A stretch of 9,449 bases of DNA from Deltaproteobacteria bacterium. GTDB lineage: Bacteria > Desulfobacterota > GWC2-55-46 > S146-70. The DNA is taken from assembly GCA_015492395.1 (NCBI GenBank), contig WGFD01000045.1, positions 1 through 9,449 on the forward strand, given 5' to 3'. The notes beneath the pieces are model-generated. The model did not search any database. It had not been told where the DNA came from and worked only from the letters and a program-made list of their open reading frames with translations. The translations under genes were made by a program, and so were the position numbers. Below, one piece after another: positions 1 to 8,074 of this stretch (the stretch's first letter is position 1; the number at the start of each line of letters is the position of its first letter).

Positions 1-3000
1 TACGACTACTATACCGACCTGCCGAACGCACATCCCGAGGTGTGGGGTGAGCAGACGGACGTCGCCGAGAGCGCCGACTGGTATAATGCCGGCTATGTCG
101 TTATTACCGGCGCCACCCCGAACAGGACGCGCACCGCGGACTGTCACTACGTGGCCGAACTGAGATACGGCGGGGCCAAGGTCGTGGTCTGTTCGCCCGA
201 CTACGCGGAGGTCGCGAAGTACGCCGACCACTGGGTTCCGGTCAAGACCGGTTCAGACGGGGCGTTCTGGATGGGTATAAACCATGTTATCCTCAAGGAG
301 TTCTTTGTGGACAGGCAGGTTCCGTACTTTGTGGAGTATAACAAGGAATACACCGATATGCCCCACCTCGTCAAGATCCAGAAGGGCAAGAACGGAAACG
401 AGGTCGGCAGGCTGCTCAGGGCCTGCGACCTGAGGGATTATGCCGATGAGGATAACCCGGAATGGAAGTTCGCCATGTGGGATACCAAGACCAACAAGGC
501 CAGGATTACCTATGGAGGCATGGGTTACAGGTACCCTGAGAAGAAGGAGAGCGAGGGGAAGTGGAATACCCTCCTGAAGGATGGGAAGACCGATGAGTTT
601 ATCGATCCGGCTCTAACCCTCCTGGATATAAAGGACGATGCCGTCGAGGTGAACTTCTACGAACTCGACACCGGTGAGGTCTACAAGAGGCAGGTTCCGG
701 TCAAGTACGTTGAGACCGTGGCGGGCGAGAAGGTGGCTGTCACGACGGTCTTTGACTTGAACATGGGGCAGTTCGGCGTGGGCCGTCCCGGCCTGTCGGG
801 CGACTACGCCAAGAACTACGATGATGACAAGGCGTTTTCACCTGCATGGCAGGAGAAGTACACCGGTATCGGACGTGACGCGATAATCCAGATCGCCAGG
901 GAGTGGGCGGAGAACGCGGAGGCCACCAAGGGAAGATCTATGGTTATCAGCGGGGCGAGTTCCAACCACTGGTACCACTCCGATCTCATCTACAGGTCGT
1001 TTATTACGGCCCTGATGCTGTGCGGTTGCATAGGGAGGAACGGCGGAGGGCAGAACCACTATGTCGGTCAGGAGAAGCTGGCCGCCTTCGACTCCTGGGG
1101 GAACGTCGCGCTCGCCTTGGACTGGGAGCGCCCGCCGAGACTGCAGAACACCCCGAGCTACTGGTACATACACACACAGCAGTGGAAGTATGACGGCAAG
1201 ATAACGGACTACCACGTGGTTCCGGACCCGAACGGCCTCGATTATGAGCACACCGCTGACTATAACGTGAGGGCGGTGAGGATGGGGCACCTCCCGTGGT
1301 ATCCCCAGTTCAACAGGAGCAGTATCGCTCTCGCGGAGGAGGCGCAAAAGGCCGGTGCGAAGACCGACGCGGAGATAGTGGACTATGTGGTGAACCAGCT
1401 CAAGAGCGGCAATCTCAACTTTGCCATCGATGATCCGGATGCGCCGGAGAACTGGCCGAGGGTGTGGATGATCTGGAGGGGGAACGCCCTGGGTTCAAGC
1501 GCCAGGGGGCAGGAGTACTTCTTCAAGTTCCTCCTCGGCACGCACCACAATGTCGGCGCGGAGGAGGTGGCGAAGCCATACCTCAAAGAGATAAACTTCA
1601 GGGAATCGCCCCTTGGGAAGCTGGATCTCCTGGTGGATCTCAACATGCGTATGAACACCACTCCGACATATACCGACATCGTGCTGCCGGCGGCGCACTG
1701 GTACGAGAAGGAGGACATTAATACGACGGACCTCCACTCGTACTTCCATCCGATGGGTGCGGCCGTGATGCCGAACTGGGAGTCCAAAAGCGACTGGGAC
1801 GCGTACCAGTTTCTGGCAAAGAAGTTTTCCGAGATAGCAAAAAAACACTTCTCCGGCCCGGTCAAAGACGTCATAACCGCCCCTCTCGCCCACGATTCGC
1901 CCGGGGAGATCGCTCAGCCGGCTCTCAACGGCATCGAGGACTGGAAGAAGGGCGAATGTGAGGCCATCCCAGGTAAGACCATGCCCAACATCAAGGTTGG
2001 GGTCAGAGACTATGCCAACATATACAACCGTCACAGGGCGCTTGGGCCCTTGATGAGGACCAAGTACGGCTTCCACGGTATCATGGTGAGCGGCGCTCCG
2101 TTGTATGACGAGTATATCAACAGGAAGCATACGGACACCGTGGAGTTCGGCGGGGAGAAGTATATAGCCATGAACGAGGCCAGAGAGGCCGCCAATGTCG
2201 TCATGCACTTTTCCGGTGTCACTAACGGTGAGGTCTGTTACCAGGAGTGGAAGATCGAGGAGCACCATACAGGTCTCCACGATCAGAAGTTCAAGGAGGC
2301 CAAACAGGCGGTCGACAAGCTCCTAGGTGACGATCCGAAGAGGCATGAGTTCAGGAATACGGTCGAGGCTGCTAATACGTGGAACGAAGAGTACCACGGG
2401 CTTGCCGACGAGATCGCCGGCCCGTCGAGGAACGTCAGGACTAACTACGAGAATATAGTGGCTCAGCCGATGAGGATCCTGACCAACCCGCTGTGGACAG
2501 GTGACACGAGGTTCGGGAGGGCCTATTCGGCGTACTGTCTCCAGATAGACTACAAGCTGCCATGGAGGACGCTGACGGGGAGGCAGCACTACTACCTCGA
2601 TCACCCGACCTTCCTCGAGTTCGGAGAGGCCCTTGTGACGCACAAGTACAAGCTGGACCCGAATAAGATGAACGAGGTGCAGAAGAGCGACAGGAGCGGG
2701 GCTTACATTGCCAACTACATTACCCCTCATGGCAAGTGGCAGATCCATTCCACGCACTACGACAACCTCAGGATGCTGACCCTTTCCAGGGGCGGCAACT
2801 CCATCTGGTTGAACGACAGGGACGCCGAGAGTGTCGGCATCAGGGACAATGACTGGGTGGATGCCTACAACGACAACGGGATTTTCGTAGCCCGCGCCGT
2901 CGTAAGCGCTAGGATTCCATCCGGCGTCGCCTTTGCCTACCACTCGCAGGAGAGGACGGTCAACGTTCCGAAGTCCGAACAGAGGAACAAGATAAGGGGT

Positions 3001-3162
3001 GGATTCCATAACAGCCTTACAAGGCAGCGCTTAAAACCGTCGCTGATGAATGGAGGCTATGGTCAGTTCTCGTACGGCTTCAACGCCTGGGGGCCGATCC
3101 CGATTATCAGAGACACAACCATCCTTGTCAGAAAAATGAGAAACCAGGAGGTGAAGTGGTAA
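1..3162 (+). CDS. narG: Respiratory nitrate reductase alpha subunit NarG (5' end outside window)
   Basis: Catalytic subunit of membrane-bound nitrate reductase; reduces nitrate to nitrite at a Mo-bis-MGD centre. The frame is open from base 1 and the window holds 1053 residues. Alignment from memory to E. coli NarG starts near its Tyr218, so about 217 residues are missing, including the export-type leader and the N-terminal His/Cys site of cluster FS0. The Asp of the DLP motif (window residue 6, bases 16-18) aligns with the Mo ligand Asp222. The following GEQTDVAESADWYN block (residues 17-30), the LCGCIGRNGGGQNHYVGQEK block (about 340-359) and the C-terminal cofactor-binding domain with LTLSRGGNSIWL (about 926-937) and YHSQERTVNVP (about 980) are all typical. 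The C-terminus is about 12 residues shorter than in E. coli. The stop overlaps the narH start. Because the N-terminus is absent, a cytoplasmic or periplasmic facing cannot be read directly; the NarJ/NarI/NarK context favours the usual cytoplasmic form. Arg is mostly AGG. Confidence 0.97.
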   Translation, partial: YDYYTDLPNAHPEVWGEQTDVAESADWYNAGYVVITGATPNRTRTADCHYVAELRYGGAKVVVCSPDYAEVAKYADHWVPVKTGSDGAFWMGINHVILKEFFVDRQVPYFVEYNKEYTDMPHLVKIQKGKNGNEVGRLLRACDLRDYADEDNPEWKFAMWDTKTNKARITYGGMGYRYPEKKESEGKWNTLLKDGKTDEFIDPALTLLDIKDDAVEVNFYELDTGEVYKRQVPVKYVETVAGEKVAVTTVFDLNMGQFGVGRPGLSGDYAKNYDDDKAFSPAWQEKYTGIGRDAIIQIAREWAENAEATKGRSMVISGASSNHWYHSDLIYRSFITALMLCGCIGRNGGGQNHYVGQEKLAAFDSWGNVALALDWERPPRLQNTPSYWYIHTQQWKYDGKITDYHVVPDPNGLDYEHTADYNVRAVRMGHLPWYPQFNRSSIALAEEAQKAGAKTDAEIVDYVVNQLKSGNLNFAIDDPDAPENWPRVWMIWRGNALGSSARGQEYFFKFLLGTHHNVGAEEVAKPYLKEINFRESPLGKLDLLVDLNMRMNTTPTYTDIVLPAAHWYEKEDINTTDLHSYFHPMGAAVMPNWESKSDWDAYQFLAKKFSEIAKKHFSGPVKDVITAPLAHDSPGEIAQPALNGIEDWKKGECEAIPGKTMPNIKVGVRDYANIYNRHRALGPLMRTKYGFHGIMVSGAPLYDEYINRKHTDTVEFGGEKYIAMNEAREAANVVMHFSGVTNGEVCYQEWKIEEHHTGLHDQKFKEAKQAVDKLLGDDPKRHEFRNTVEAANTWNEEYHGLADEIAGPSRNVRTNYENIVAQPMRILTNPLWTGDTRFGRAYSAYCLQIDYKLPWRTLTGRQHYYLDHPTFLEFGEALVTHKYKLDPNKMNEVQKSDRSGAYIANYITPHGKWQIHSTHYDNLRMLTLSRGGNSIWLNDRDAESVGIRDNDWVDAYNDNGIFVARAVVSARIPSGVAFAYHSQERTVNVPKSEQRNKIRGGFHNSLTRQRLKPSLMNGGYGQFSYGFNAWGPIPIIRDTTILVRKMRNQEVKW
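3146..3151 (+). promoter_or_regulatory. Ribosome binding site for narH
   Basis: AGGAGG lies inside the last codons of narG, 10 bases before ATG 3162. It is only 4 bases from the in-frame GTG at 3156, so it decides for the ATG. Confidence 0.8.
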
Positions 3163-4685
3163 TGGACGTACGAGCCCAACTTTCAATGCTGTTCCACCTT
3201 GACAAGTGCATAGGCTGCCATACGTGCAGCGTGTCCTGTAAGAACATCTGGACGACGCGTCAGGGTGCGGAGTATATGTGGTGGAATAACGTGGAGACGA
3301 AGCCGGGTGCGGGTTATCCCCTCACCTGGGAGGACCAGAACCGTTACAGGGGCGGATGGGAGGTCACCAGCGGTGGCTCCCTCAGATTGAAGCTCCTGAA
3401 GGGCCCTGGCAAGTTCAGGACGCTGGCCAACATATTCTTCCAGCCGAACCTGCCGACGATAGATGACTACTACGAGCCTTTCACATTCGACTATGACAAC
3501 CTGTTCAACGCGCCGGCCGGAGACGACCAGCCGGTGGCACGTCCGAAGTCGCTCATTACGGGCGAGTACATGGACAAGGTGGTTCTCGGTCCCAACTGGG
3601 ACGATGACTTCGGGGGTTCGCCCCTCTACGGGGCGAATGATCCCAATCTGAAGGGGTTGTCCGAGGCACAGAAGGAGTGCCTGACGCAGTTCCATAAACT
3701 CTTCTACTTTTACCTGCCGAGGATCTGTAACCACTGTCTGAACCCTGGTTGTGTGGCCTCATGCCCTTCCGGAGCCATATACAAGAGGGGTGAGGACGGC
3801 ATAGTCCTCATCGACCAGGATACATGCCGCGCATGGAGGTTCTGCGTGAGCGCGTGCCCTTACAAGAAGCCGTACTACAACTGGGGTACCGGCAAGTCGG
3901 AGAAGTGTATCTTCTGCTATCCCAGGGTCGAGGGCGGGATGCCGAACGCGTGCGCGCACTCATGTGTTGGAAGGATCAGGTACGTGGGCGTCCTCTTCTA
4001 CGACGCGGACAGGATAGATGAGACGGCCAAACAGCCTGACGACAGGCTTGTTGAGGCCCAGAGGGACATCATCCTGGATCCATTCGATCCCAAGGTGATA
4101 GAAGGCGCGAAGAAGAATGGAGTTGAAGAGAACTGGATCAAGGCGGCCCAGAACTCCCCGTCATACAAGATGGTCAAGCAGTGGAGGATCGCAATGCCGC
4201 ACCATCCGGAGTTCAGGACGGTGCCGATGAACTTCTATCTGCCGCCTCTTTCGCCTATCCTGCACCAGGCAAAGGCGATGAGCGGCGGGACATTCGACCC
4301 CGAGACCTCCGACTTCTGGAACGACATCGACAGGATGAGAATTCCGCTCAAGTTCCTCGCCAACCTGATAGGCGGCGGCAACGAGAGGGTCGTCCTCGAG
4401 TCGCTGAAGAAGCAGATGGCGGTCAGGATCTACAGGCGCCAGAAGAGGATAGGCGATGTGGGCGAAGAGAAGGCAAAGCGCATACTCTCGGAGGTGGGCC
4501 TCACCGAGCAGGATGCTGAGGAGATCTACAAGCTCGTCTCTCTCGCGACCTACCAGGAGAGATTCGTCATTCCGGAAACACATCGCGAAATCAAGACTAC
4601 CGTCGATCCGAGGACGGTCTACGAGAAGAGGGGCAACGTCGGCCTCGGACCAAAGACGGCGGAGTGGCCGAGGAGGCAGTGGTAA
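3162..4685 (+). CDS. narH: Respiratory nitrate reductase beta subunit NarH
   Basis: Electron-transfer subunit that passes electrons from NarI haems to NarG through four Fe-S clusters. The product is 507 residues against 512 in E. coli. The N-terminus, LDKCIGCHTCSVSCKNIW, is nearly identical to E. coli. Cluster ligands are visible in four groups: Cys16/19/22/26; Cys189/192/197/201; Cys222, Trp225, Cys228, Cys232; and Cys249/252/264/268. Trp225 takes the place of a fourth Cys, which in this family gives one [3Fe-4S] cluster beside three [4Fe-4S]. This Trp, with YYEPFTFDY, GPNWDDD and LPPLSPI, marks NarH proper rather than the more diverged NxrB of nitrite oxidisers. ATG 3162 is chosen because AGGAGG sits 10 bases upstream; it overlaps the narG stop as TAATG, so translation is probably coupled. 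An in-frame GTG at 3156 is too close to that site. Confidence 0.97.
   Translation: MDVRAQLSMLFHLDKCIGCHTCSVSCKNIWTTRQGAEYMWWNNVETKPGAGYPLTWEDQNRYRGGWEVTSGGSLRLKLLKGPGKFRTLANIFFQPNLPTIDDYYEPFTFDYDNLFNAPAGDDQPVARPKSLITGEYMDKVVLGPNWDDDFGGSPLYGANDPNLKGLSEAQKECLTQFHKLFYFYLPRICNHCLNPGCVASCPSGAIYKRGEDGIVLIDQDTCRAWRFCVSACPYKKPYYNWGTGKSEKCIFCYPRVEGGMPNACAHSCVGRIRYVGVLFYDADRIDETAKQPDDRLVEAQRDIILDPFDPKVIEGAKKNGVEENWIKAAQNSPSYKMVKQWRIAMPHHPEFRTVPMNFYLPPLSPILHQAKAMSGGTFDPETSDFWNDIDRMRIPLKFLANLIGGGNERVVLESLKKQMAVRIYRRQKRIGDVGEEKAKRILSEVGLTEQDAEEIYKLVSLATYQERFVIPETHREIKTTVDPRTVYEKRGNVGLGPKTAEWPRRQW
4671..4676 (+). promoter_or_regulatory. Ribosome binding site for narJ
   Basis: AGGAGG in the end of narH is 9 bases before GTG 4686 and 15 before the next in-frame GTG at 4692, which favours the first GTG. 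Confidence 0.75.
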
Positions 4686-5240
4686 GTGCAGGTGGCATTG
4701 GACAATCACTTGTATAATCGCTTTGCCGCCCTGCTGGAGTATCCGCGGGATGGTATGAAGGAGTTGGCCCGGGAGTGCGTCGACGCCCTCCTGGGCCATA
4801 CCGGATATCCCCCGGAGGTGGCGGAGGATGTGGCCGCCTTTAAGGAGGAGACCGCCAGGATGTCCATAGAGGATCTCAAGGGGCTCTACTCCTATACCTT
4901 TGAGTTTGCCGCGGACACTACGCTCGATATGGGGTACTTTCTCTACGAGGGCTTCAAGAGGTCTAACGCGCTTGCGAGCATAAAGGGGATGTACAAGGAC
5001 AAGGGCTTTCCATTTGATGTTGTGGCGCAGGGCGAGCTGCCCGATCATCTGCCTGTAGTCCTCAGATTTCTGGCCTTTGTCGACGACGGGGATATACGGA
5101 AGAGCTTCAGGGAGGACTTCCTCGTAAAGGCGCTGGAAAAGCTCAGTAAAAACTTTGAGAAGCTGAGGGACAATCCCTACAGGCGCGTGATCGAGGCCTT
5201 GTTGACGGTCATCGACAGGGATATAAAGGCGGAAGGCTAG
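4686..5240 (+). CDS. narJ: Nitrate reductase assembly chaperone NarJ
   Basis: Cytoplasmic chaperone of the TorD/DmsD/NarJ family. It binds apo-NarG, helps insert the molybdenum cofactor and Fe-S cluster, and holds NarGH until it docks on NarI; it is not part of the final enzyme. The product is 184 residues, shorter than E. coli NarJ (236) but common outside enteric bacteria, and mostly helical. The family motif ELPDHLPVVLRFLA is at residues 117-130, preceded by the YSYTFEF...LYEG segment (about 68-89) that aligns with the YVALFDR...EHVHG region of E. coli. The start is GTG directly after the narH stop, with no intergenic base and AGGAGG 9 bases upstream. GTG 4692 is the main alternative. Position between narH and narI is the classic one. 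Confidence 0.93.
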   Translation: MQVALDNHLYNRFAALLEYPRDGMKELARECVDALLGHTGYPPEVAEDVAAFKEETARMSIEDLKGLYSYTFEFAADTTLDMGYFLYEGFKRSNALASIKGMYKDKGFPFDVVAQGELPDHLPVVLRFLAFVDDGDIRKSFREDFLVKALEKLSKNFEKLRDNPYRRVIEALLTVIDRDIKAEG

Positions 5241-5317
5241 AGTGGCGGCGGATGTGAGCATGACTGGAACGTCATATCGAAGGCGAATCAGGCTGAGACA
5301 GCCTTATACCTTAAAGA
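5241..5317 (+). other. narJ-narI spacer with two small inverted repeats
   Basis: Most of the 92-base gap between narJ and narI. It holds ATGAC-N6-GTCAT (5260-5275) and AGGCT-N5-AGCCT (5290-5304), each a 5-bp stem. Neither is followed by a T run, so they are not convincing terminators. They could tune mRNA stability or be chance. The gap is unusual beside the tightly joined narG-narH-narJ. Confidence 0.4.
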
Positions 5318-5323
5318 AGGAGG
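5318..5323 (+). promoter_or_regulatory. Ribosome binding site for narI
   Basis: AGGAGG, inside AAGAAGGAGG, is 9 bases before ATG 5333. It directly abuts the in-frame TTG at 5324 and therefore rules that TTG out as a start. Confidence 0.85.
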
Positions 5324-5332
5324 TTGGGTAAA

Positions 5333-6037
5333 ATGGATTGGAATTTTGCGTTGTTTGGGGCTGTGCCCTATATCGCGGTCTTCATCGCCGTGGTAGGATC
5401 TATCTGGAGGTTCAACAGTAATAGGTTTTCATGGTCGAGCCAGTCGTCCGAGTTCCTCGAGAACAAGACGCTCTTTTACGGGGCCTTTCCGTGGCACTAC
5501 GGAATCATACCGATCCTCTTGATGCACATCCTGGTGATAATATTTCCCAGTGTGCTCTTTGCGTGGAATGGCGCTCCGGTAAGGCTCTATCTGCTTGAGC
5601 TCTCCGGTCTGGCCCTCGGTTTTCTCGCCCTCTTCGGCTTGCTGGTCTTTATCTACAGGAGGCTGACCGACAGCCGGGTGAGGGCCGTTACATCTTCCTG
5701 GGACATCCTGGTCCTCATAGTGCTCATCATACAGGTTGTGACCGGGCTCGGCAACGCCATACTCTACAAATGGGGTTCCAACTGGTATGCCGGCGCCGCG
5801 GTGCCGTGGATCTGGTCGCTATTCATGCTGAACCCCTCTGTGGATTATATTGCCGACCTGCCGTTGAATGCGAAGATACACATATTCAACGCGCTGATAT
5901 TCATCGGTCTTATACCGTTTACGCGCTTTGTCCACTTCCTGGTGATCAACCCGTACAAGTACCTGACACGGCCTTACCAGATCCAAAGGTGGTACAGCAG
6001 GGCCCCTAGGACGGAACACGTCAGGCAGTACAAGTAG
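5333..6037 (+). CDS. narI: Respiratory nitrate reductase gamma subunit NarI (cytochrome b)
   Basis: Membrane subunit that oxidises quinol and feeds electrons through two b haems to NarH, anchoring NarGH to the membrane. The product is 234 residues with five hydrophobic segments (about 5-25, 52-75, 86-108, 122-145, 184-205). Four His fit the haem ligands: His55 and His65 in FPWHYGIIPILLMH, and His183 and His201 in KIHIF...FVH. The gaps of 10 and 18 residues equal those of E. coli His56/66 and His187/205, so both haems should be present. The W-SS-SS stretch near residues 34-39 is also family-typical. ATG 5333 is chosen from the strong Shine-Dalgarno site 9 bases upstream; a TTG-started version would add three residues and has no room for the ribosome. 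The stop is followed at once by a second TAG. Confidence 0.96.
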   Translation: MDWNFALFGAVPYIAVFIAVVGSIWRFNSNRFSWSSQSSEFLENKTLFYGAFPWHYGIIPILLMHILVIIFPSVLFAWNGAPVRLYLLELSGLALGFLALFGLLVFIYRRLTDSRVRAVTSSWDILVLIVLIIQVVTGLGNAILYKWGSNWYAGAAVPWIWSLFMLNPSVDYIADLPLNAKIHIFNALIFIGLIPFTRFVHFLVINPYKYLTRPYQIQRWYSRAPRTEHVRQYK

Positions 6038-6051
6038 TAGGATGCGCGAAT

Positions 6052-6079
6052 GCCGGGGGTTGTATCGAGCGCCCCCGGC
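6052..6079 (+). other. GC-rich hairpin between narI and narK
   Basis: GCCGGGGG (6052-6059) and CCCCCGGC (6072-6079) form a perfect 8-bp stem with a 12-base loop, 14 bases after narI. There is no T run behind it, so a full rho-independent terminator is unlikely. A 3'-end stabiliser or partial attenuator that lowers narK relative to narGHJI is possible. Confidence 0.6.
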
Positions 6080-6153
6080 TGTGCCGCTATACCGTTCTCA
6101 CCCGCCAGGGAGAGTGGTATGGAGGAAAGAAGCAGTGATTCAAAATCAGGAAA

Positions 6154-6160
6154 AAGGAGA
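6154..6160 (+). promoter_or_regulatory. Ribosome binding site for narK
   Basis: AAGGAGA lies about 10 bases before ATG 6170. It decides that start over the in-frame ATGs at 6050 and 6119, which would add 40 and 17 residues of non-membrane, low-similarity sequence. Confidence 0.75.
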
Positions 6161-6169
6161 CACAGAGAA

Positions 6170-7795
6170 ATGGCAAATATTAAGGAATGGGACGTAGAAG
6201 ACGAATCGTTCTGGAATTCCAAAGGGAAGCATATCGCGACTAGAAACCTCTGGATATCCATCCCCAGTCTTCTGGTCGGCTTCGCCACTTGGCTCATGTG
6301 GGGTATAATAACCGTCCAGATGATAAACCTGGACTTTCCATTCACGAAGCCCCAACTCTTCACGCTGGCGGCTATCGCCGGTCTGACCGGCGCAACCTTG
6401 AGAATCCCGAGTTCGTTCATGATAAGGATAGCCGGCGGCAGGAACACCATATTCTTCACGACGGCATTGATGATGATCCCTTCGATAGGGGCGGGCATCG
6501 CGCTGCAGAGCAAGACTACGCCGCTGTTCGTCTTTCAGATATTAGCATTCTTCTCAGGTTTCGGCGGCGGGAACTTCGCCTCATCCATGAGCAACATCAG
6601 TTTCTTTTACCCCAAGAGGATGCAGGGATATTCCCTCGGCATGAACGCCGGTCTGGGCAACTTCGGCGTGACCACGATGCAGATCCTGGTGCCGTTGGTT
6701 ATGACCTTCGCGCTCCTCGGCCCGCTCAGCGGCGATCCGATGATCCTGGTATCCCCCAGCGGGAGCCTCTTGAGCCTTATAACCGGAACCAAGATACCAG
6801 CGGGCGACCCTTCCTGGATAGCCAACGCCGGATGGGTCTGGATGCTGTGGTTGATTCCGCTGGCCTTCGCCGGCTGGTTCGGGCTGAATAACATCACCGC
6901 GGAGCATGTCTCTCCCAACCTTCCCAACCCGCTGGTCTGCTTCGGCAAGATTGTCTATCTCCTGGTCATAGGCTTCATCTTTGCGGGTATAGGCCTCTAT
7001 CTTCTCCTGCCGCCGCCGTACGGGTACGGTGTCAATAAGTGGGTAGTGCTGGCCGGAGTCATATTCTGCACGATCTTTGGGATGAGATATCTTACGCCGC
7101 AGTCGATCAGGGAGAACCTGGCCAGGCAGTTCAAGGTATTCAGTAACTCCCACACTTGGATCATGACCGTGATTTACATCATGACATTCGGTTCCTTCAT
7201 CGGTTTTTCCGCGTCGTTTCCGCTCAGCATCAAGGTGATCTACGGTTTCCAGCACATCCAGGACGCGGCCGGGGTATGGACACACAATACCGTTAACCCA
7301 AACGGCCCAAGCGCCTTGTCTTACGCCTGGCTCGGCCCCTTCATCGGCGCCACCATCAGGCCGCTCGGCGGATGGGTCTCGGATAAGGTCGGCGGCGCCC
7401 TGGTCACCCAGGTATGCAGCATAGCGATGGTAATCTGCGCGGTCTGGGTCGCCTTTGTCATGAAGGCATCCTTTAAATCGGCCACGCCAGAGGTCTACTT
7501 CATGCAGTTCTTCCTGCTCTACCTGGTGCTCTTCCTGGCGAGCGGTATAGGGAACGGCTCCACCTTCAGGACGATATCTCAGGTTTTCGACAAAGAGCAG
7601 GCCGGTCCGGTCTTAGGCTTCACGTCGGCCGTCGCGGCCTACGGCGCCTTTATCATGCCCAAGGTCATAGGTGAGCAGATAAAGCTCTTTACGCCGGAAA
7701 GGGCGTTGCTCGGTTTCGCCGCCTACTACGCGGTGTGCTGCGTGCTGAACTATCTGGCATACCTGAGGCCGGGCGCAAAGTACAAGAATCCGTAA
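6170..7795 (+). CDS. narK: NarK-type nitrate/nitrite transporter (MFS), with two extra membrane helices
   Basis: Inner-membrane carrier of the nitrate/nitrite porter branch of the major facilitator superfamily. It supplies nitrate to NarG and probably exports nitrite. The product is 541 residues against 463 in E. coli. Both nitrate signature motifs are present: SGFGGGNFASSMSNISFFYP (about 129-148) and FLASGIGNGSTFRTISQVF (about 455-473). Arg78 (TLRIP) and Arg397 (ATIRP) align with the substrate-binding arginines 89 and 305 of E. coli NarK. Between helix 6 (about 223-240) and helix 7 (from about 328) are some 62 residues absent from E. coli. They contain two hydrophobic spans (about 258-281 and 290-308), which would give 14 helices instead of 12. 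ATG 6170 is chosen from its ribosome site; the frame is open back to 6050. It lies 132 bases after narI and ends before a terminator, so it is probably co-transcribed with narGHJI or read from the spacer. Confidence 0.94.
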   Translation: MANIKEWDVEDESFWNSKGKHIATRNLWISIPSLLVGFATWLMWGIITVQMINLDFPFTKPQLFTLAAIAGLTGATLRIPSSFMIRIAGGRNTIFFTTALMMIPSIGAGIALQSKTTPLFVFQILAFFSGFGGGNFASSMSNISFFYPKRMQGYSLGMNAGLGNFGVTTMQILVPLVMTFALLGPLSGDPMILVSPSGSLLSLITGTKIPAGDPSWIANAGWVWMLWLIPLAFAGWFGLNNITAEHVSPNLPNPLVCFGKIVYLLVIGFIFAGIGLYLLLPPPYGYGVNKWVVLAGVIFCTIFGMRYLTPQSIRENLARQFKVFSNSHTWIMTVIYIMTFGSFIGFSASFPLSIKVIYGFQHIQDAAGVWTHNTVNPNGPSALSYAWLGPFIGATIRPLGGWVSDKVGGALVTQVCSIAMVICAVWVAFVMKASFKSATPEVYFMQFFLLYLVLFLASGIGNGSTFRTISQVFDKEQAGPVLGFTSAVAAYGAFIMPKVIGEQIKLFTPERALLGFAAYYAVCCVLNYLAYLRPGAKYKNP

Positions 7796-7836
7796 GTATA
7801 TGTGGTTAGAGTGCCGCAAGAGAAGCGGTTGTGATG

Positions 7837-7871
7837 AGGCGGGGTTTTCCTGAAGGGAGGCTCCGCCTTTT
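7837..7871 (+). terminator. Rho-independent terminator after narK
   Basis: AGGCGGGG (7837-7844) pairs with CTCCGCCT (7861-7868), eight pairs with one G-U. Inside, TTCC-TGAA-GGGA can add a tetraloop hairpin. A TTTT run follows (7868-7871). It sits 42 bases after the narK stop and closes the nar operon. Confidence 0.8.
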
Positions 7872-7906
7872 CCGTTTGGGTAGTATTCGGCAGTGGGAGC
7901 TCCCCA

Positions 7907-7969
7907 TCGCGGGTTGCAGCCATGTCTCTCAGCGCTGTCTGTCATCGAGCGGATTTCTCCGTCCCGCGA
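7907..7969 (+). other. Long-range inverted repeat upstream of the small-gene promoter
   Basis: TCGCGGG (7907-7913) and CCCGCGA (7963-7969) form a perfect 7-bp stem around a 49-base loop. Just before it is the palindrome GGGAGCTCCC (7895-7904). These fill the space between the narK terminator and the promoter at 7985. No coding sequence is supported here. Function unknown; chance is possible. Confidence 0.3.
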
Positions 7970-7984
7970 ACCATTTGATTGTGC

Positions 7985-8012
7985 TTGACAACGGGAAAAG
8001 TCAGGCTATAAT
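7985..8012 (+). promoter_or_regulatory. Consensus sigma70-type promoter for the cysteine-rich small gene
   Basis: TTGACA (7985-7990) and TATAAT (8007-8012) both match consensus at all six bases, with a 16-base spacer. Transcription would start near 8019, leaving a leader of roughly 55 bases before ATG 8075. It lies downstream of the narK terminator, so this is a unit independent of the nar operon and probably strongly expressed. Confidence 0.85.
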
Positions 8013-8074
8013 GGGTTTAAAGTATCTAAGCGGCCAATCGAAGAGACAAAACCGTTAATGACAAGGGGGGCATC

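Noticed and set aside
1..4685. Nitrite oxidoreductase (NxrAB) instead of nitrate reductase
   Set aside because: NarH has the canonical length and near-identical E. coli-type blocks, and narJ, a two-haem narI and narK follow. Periplasmic NxrA/NxrB of nitrite oxidisers is more diverged and not normally in this operon form. A reverse physiological role cannot be excluded from sequence alone.
4161..5261. Long open frame on the minus strand (366 codons) across narH and narJ
   Set aside because: It lies fully antisense to two well-recognised genes and its translation resembles no family I know. AGG- and CTC-rich coding strands commonly leave such open antisense frames; the other long minus-strand frames over narG and narK are rejected for the same reason.
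6135..6149. Possible FNR box before narK (TGATT-CAA-AATCA)
   Set aside because: Read against TTGAT-N4-ATCAA the spacer is 5 instead of 4 and outer bases mismatch. It lies within about 35 bases of the start codon, next to the ribosome site, and no promoter is visible there.
7831..8058. Plus-strand frame of 75 codons between narK and the cysteine-rich gene
   Set aside because: It runs through the narK terminator and the perfect promoter at 7985-8012, and its translation shows no domain or normal composition.
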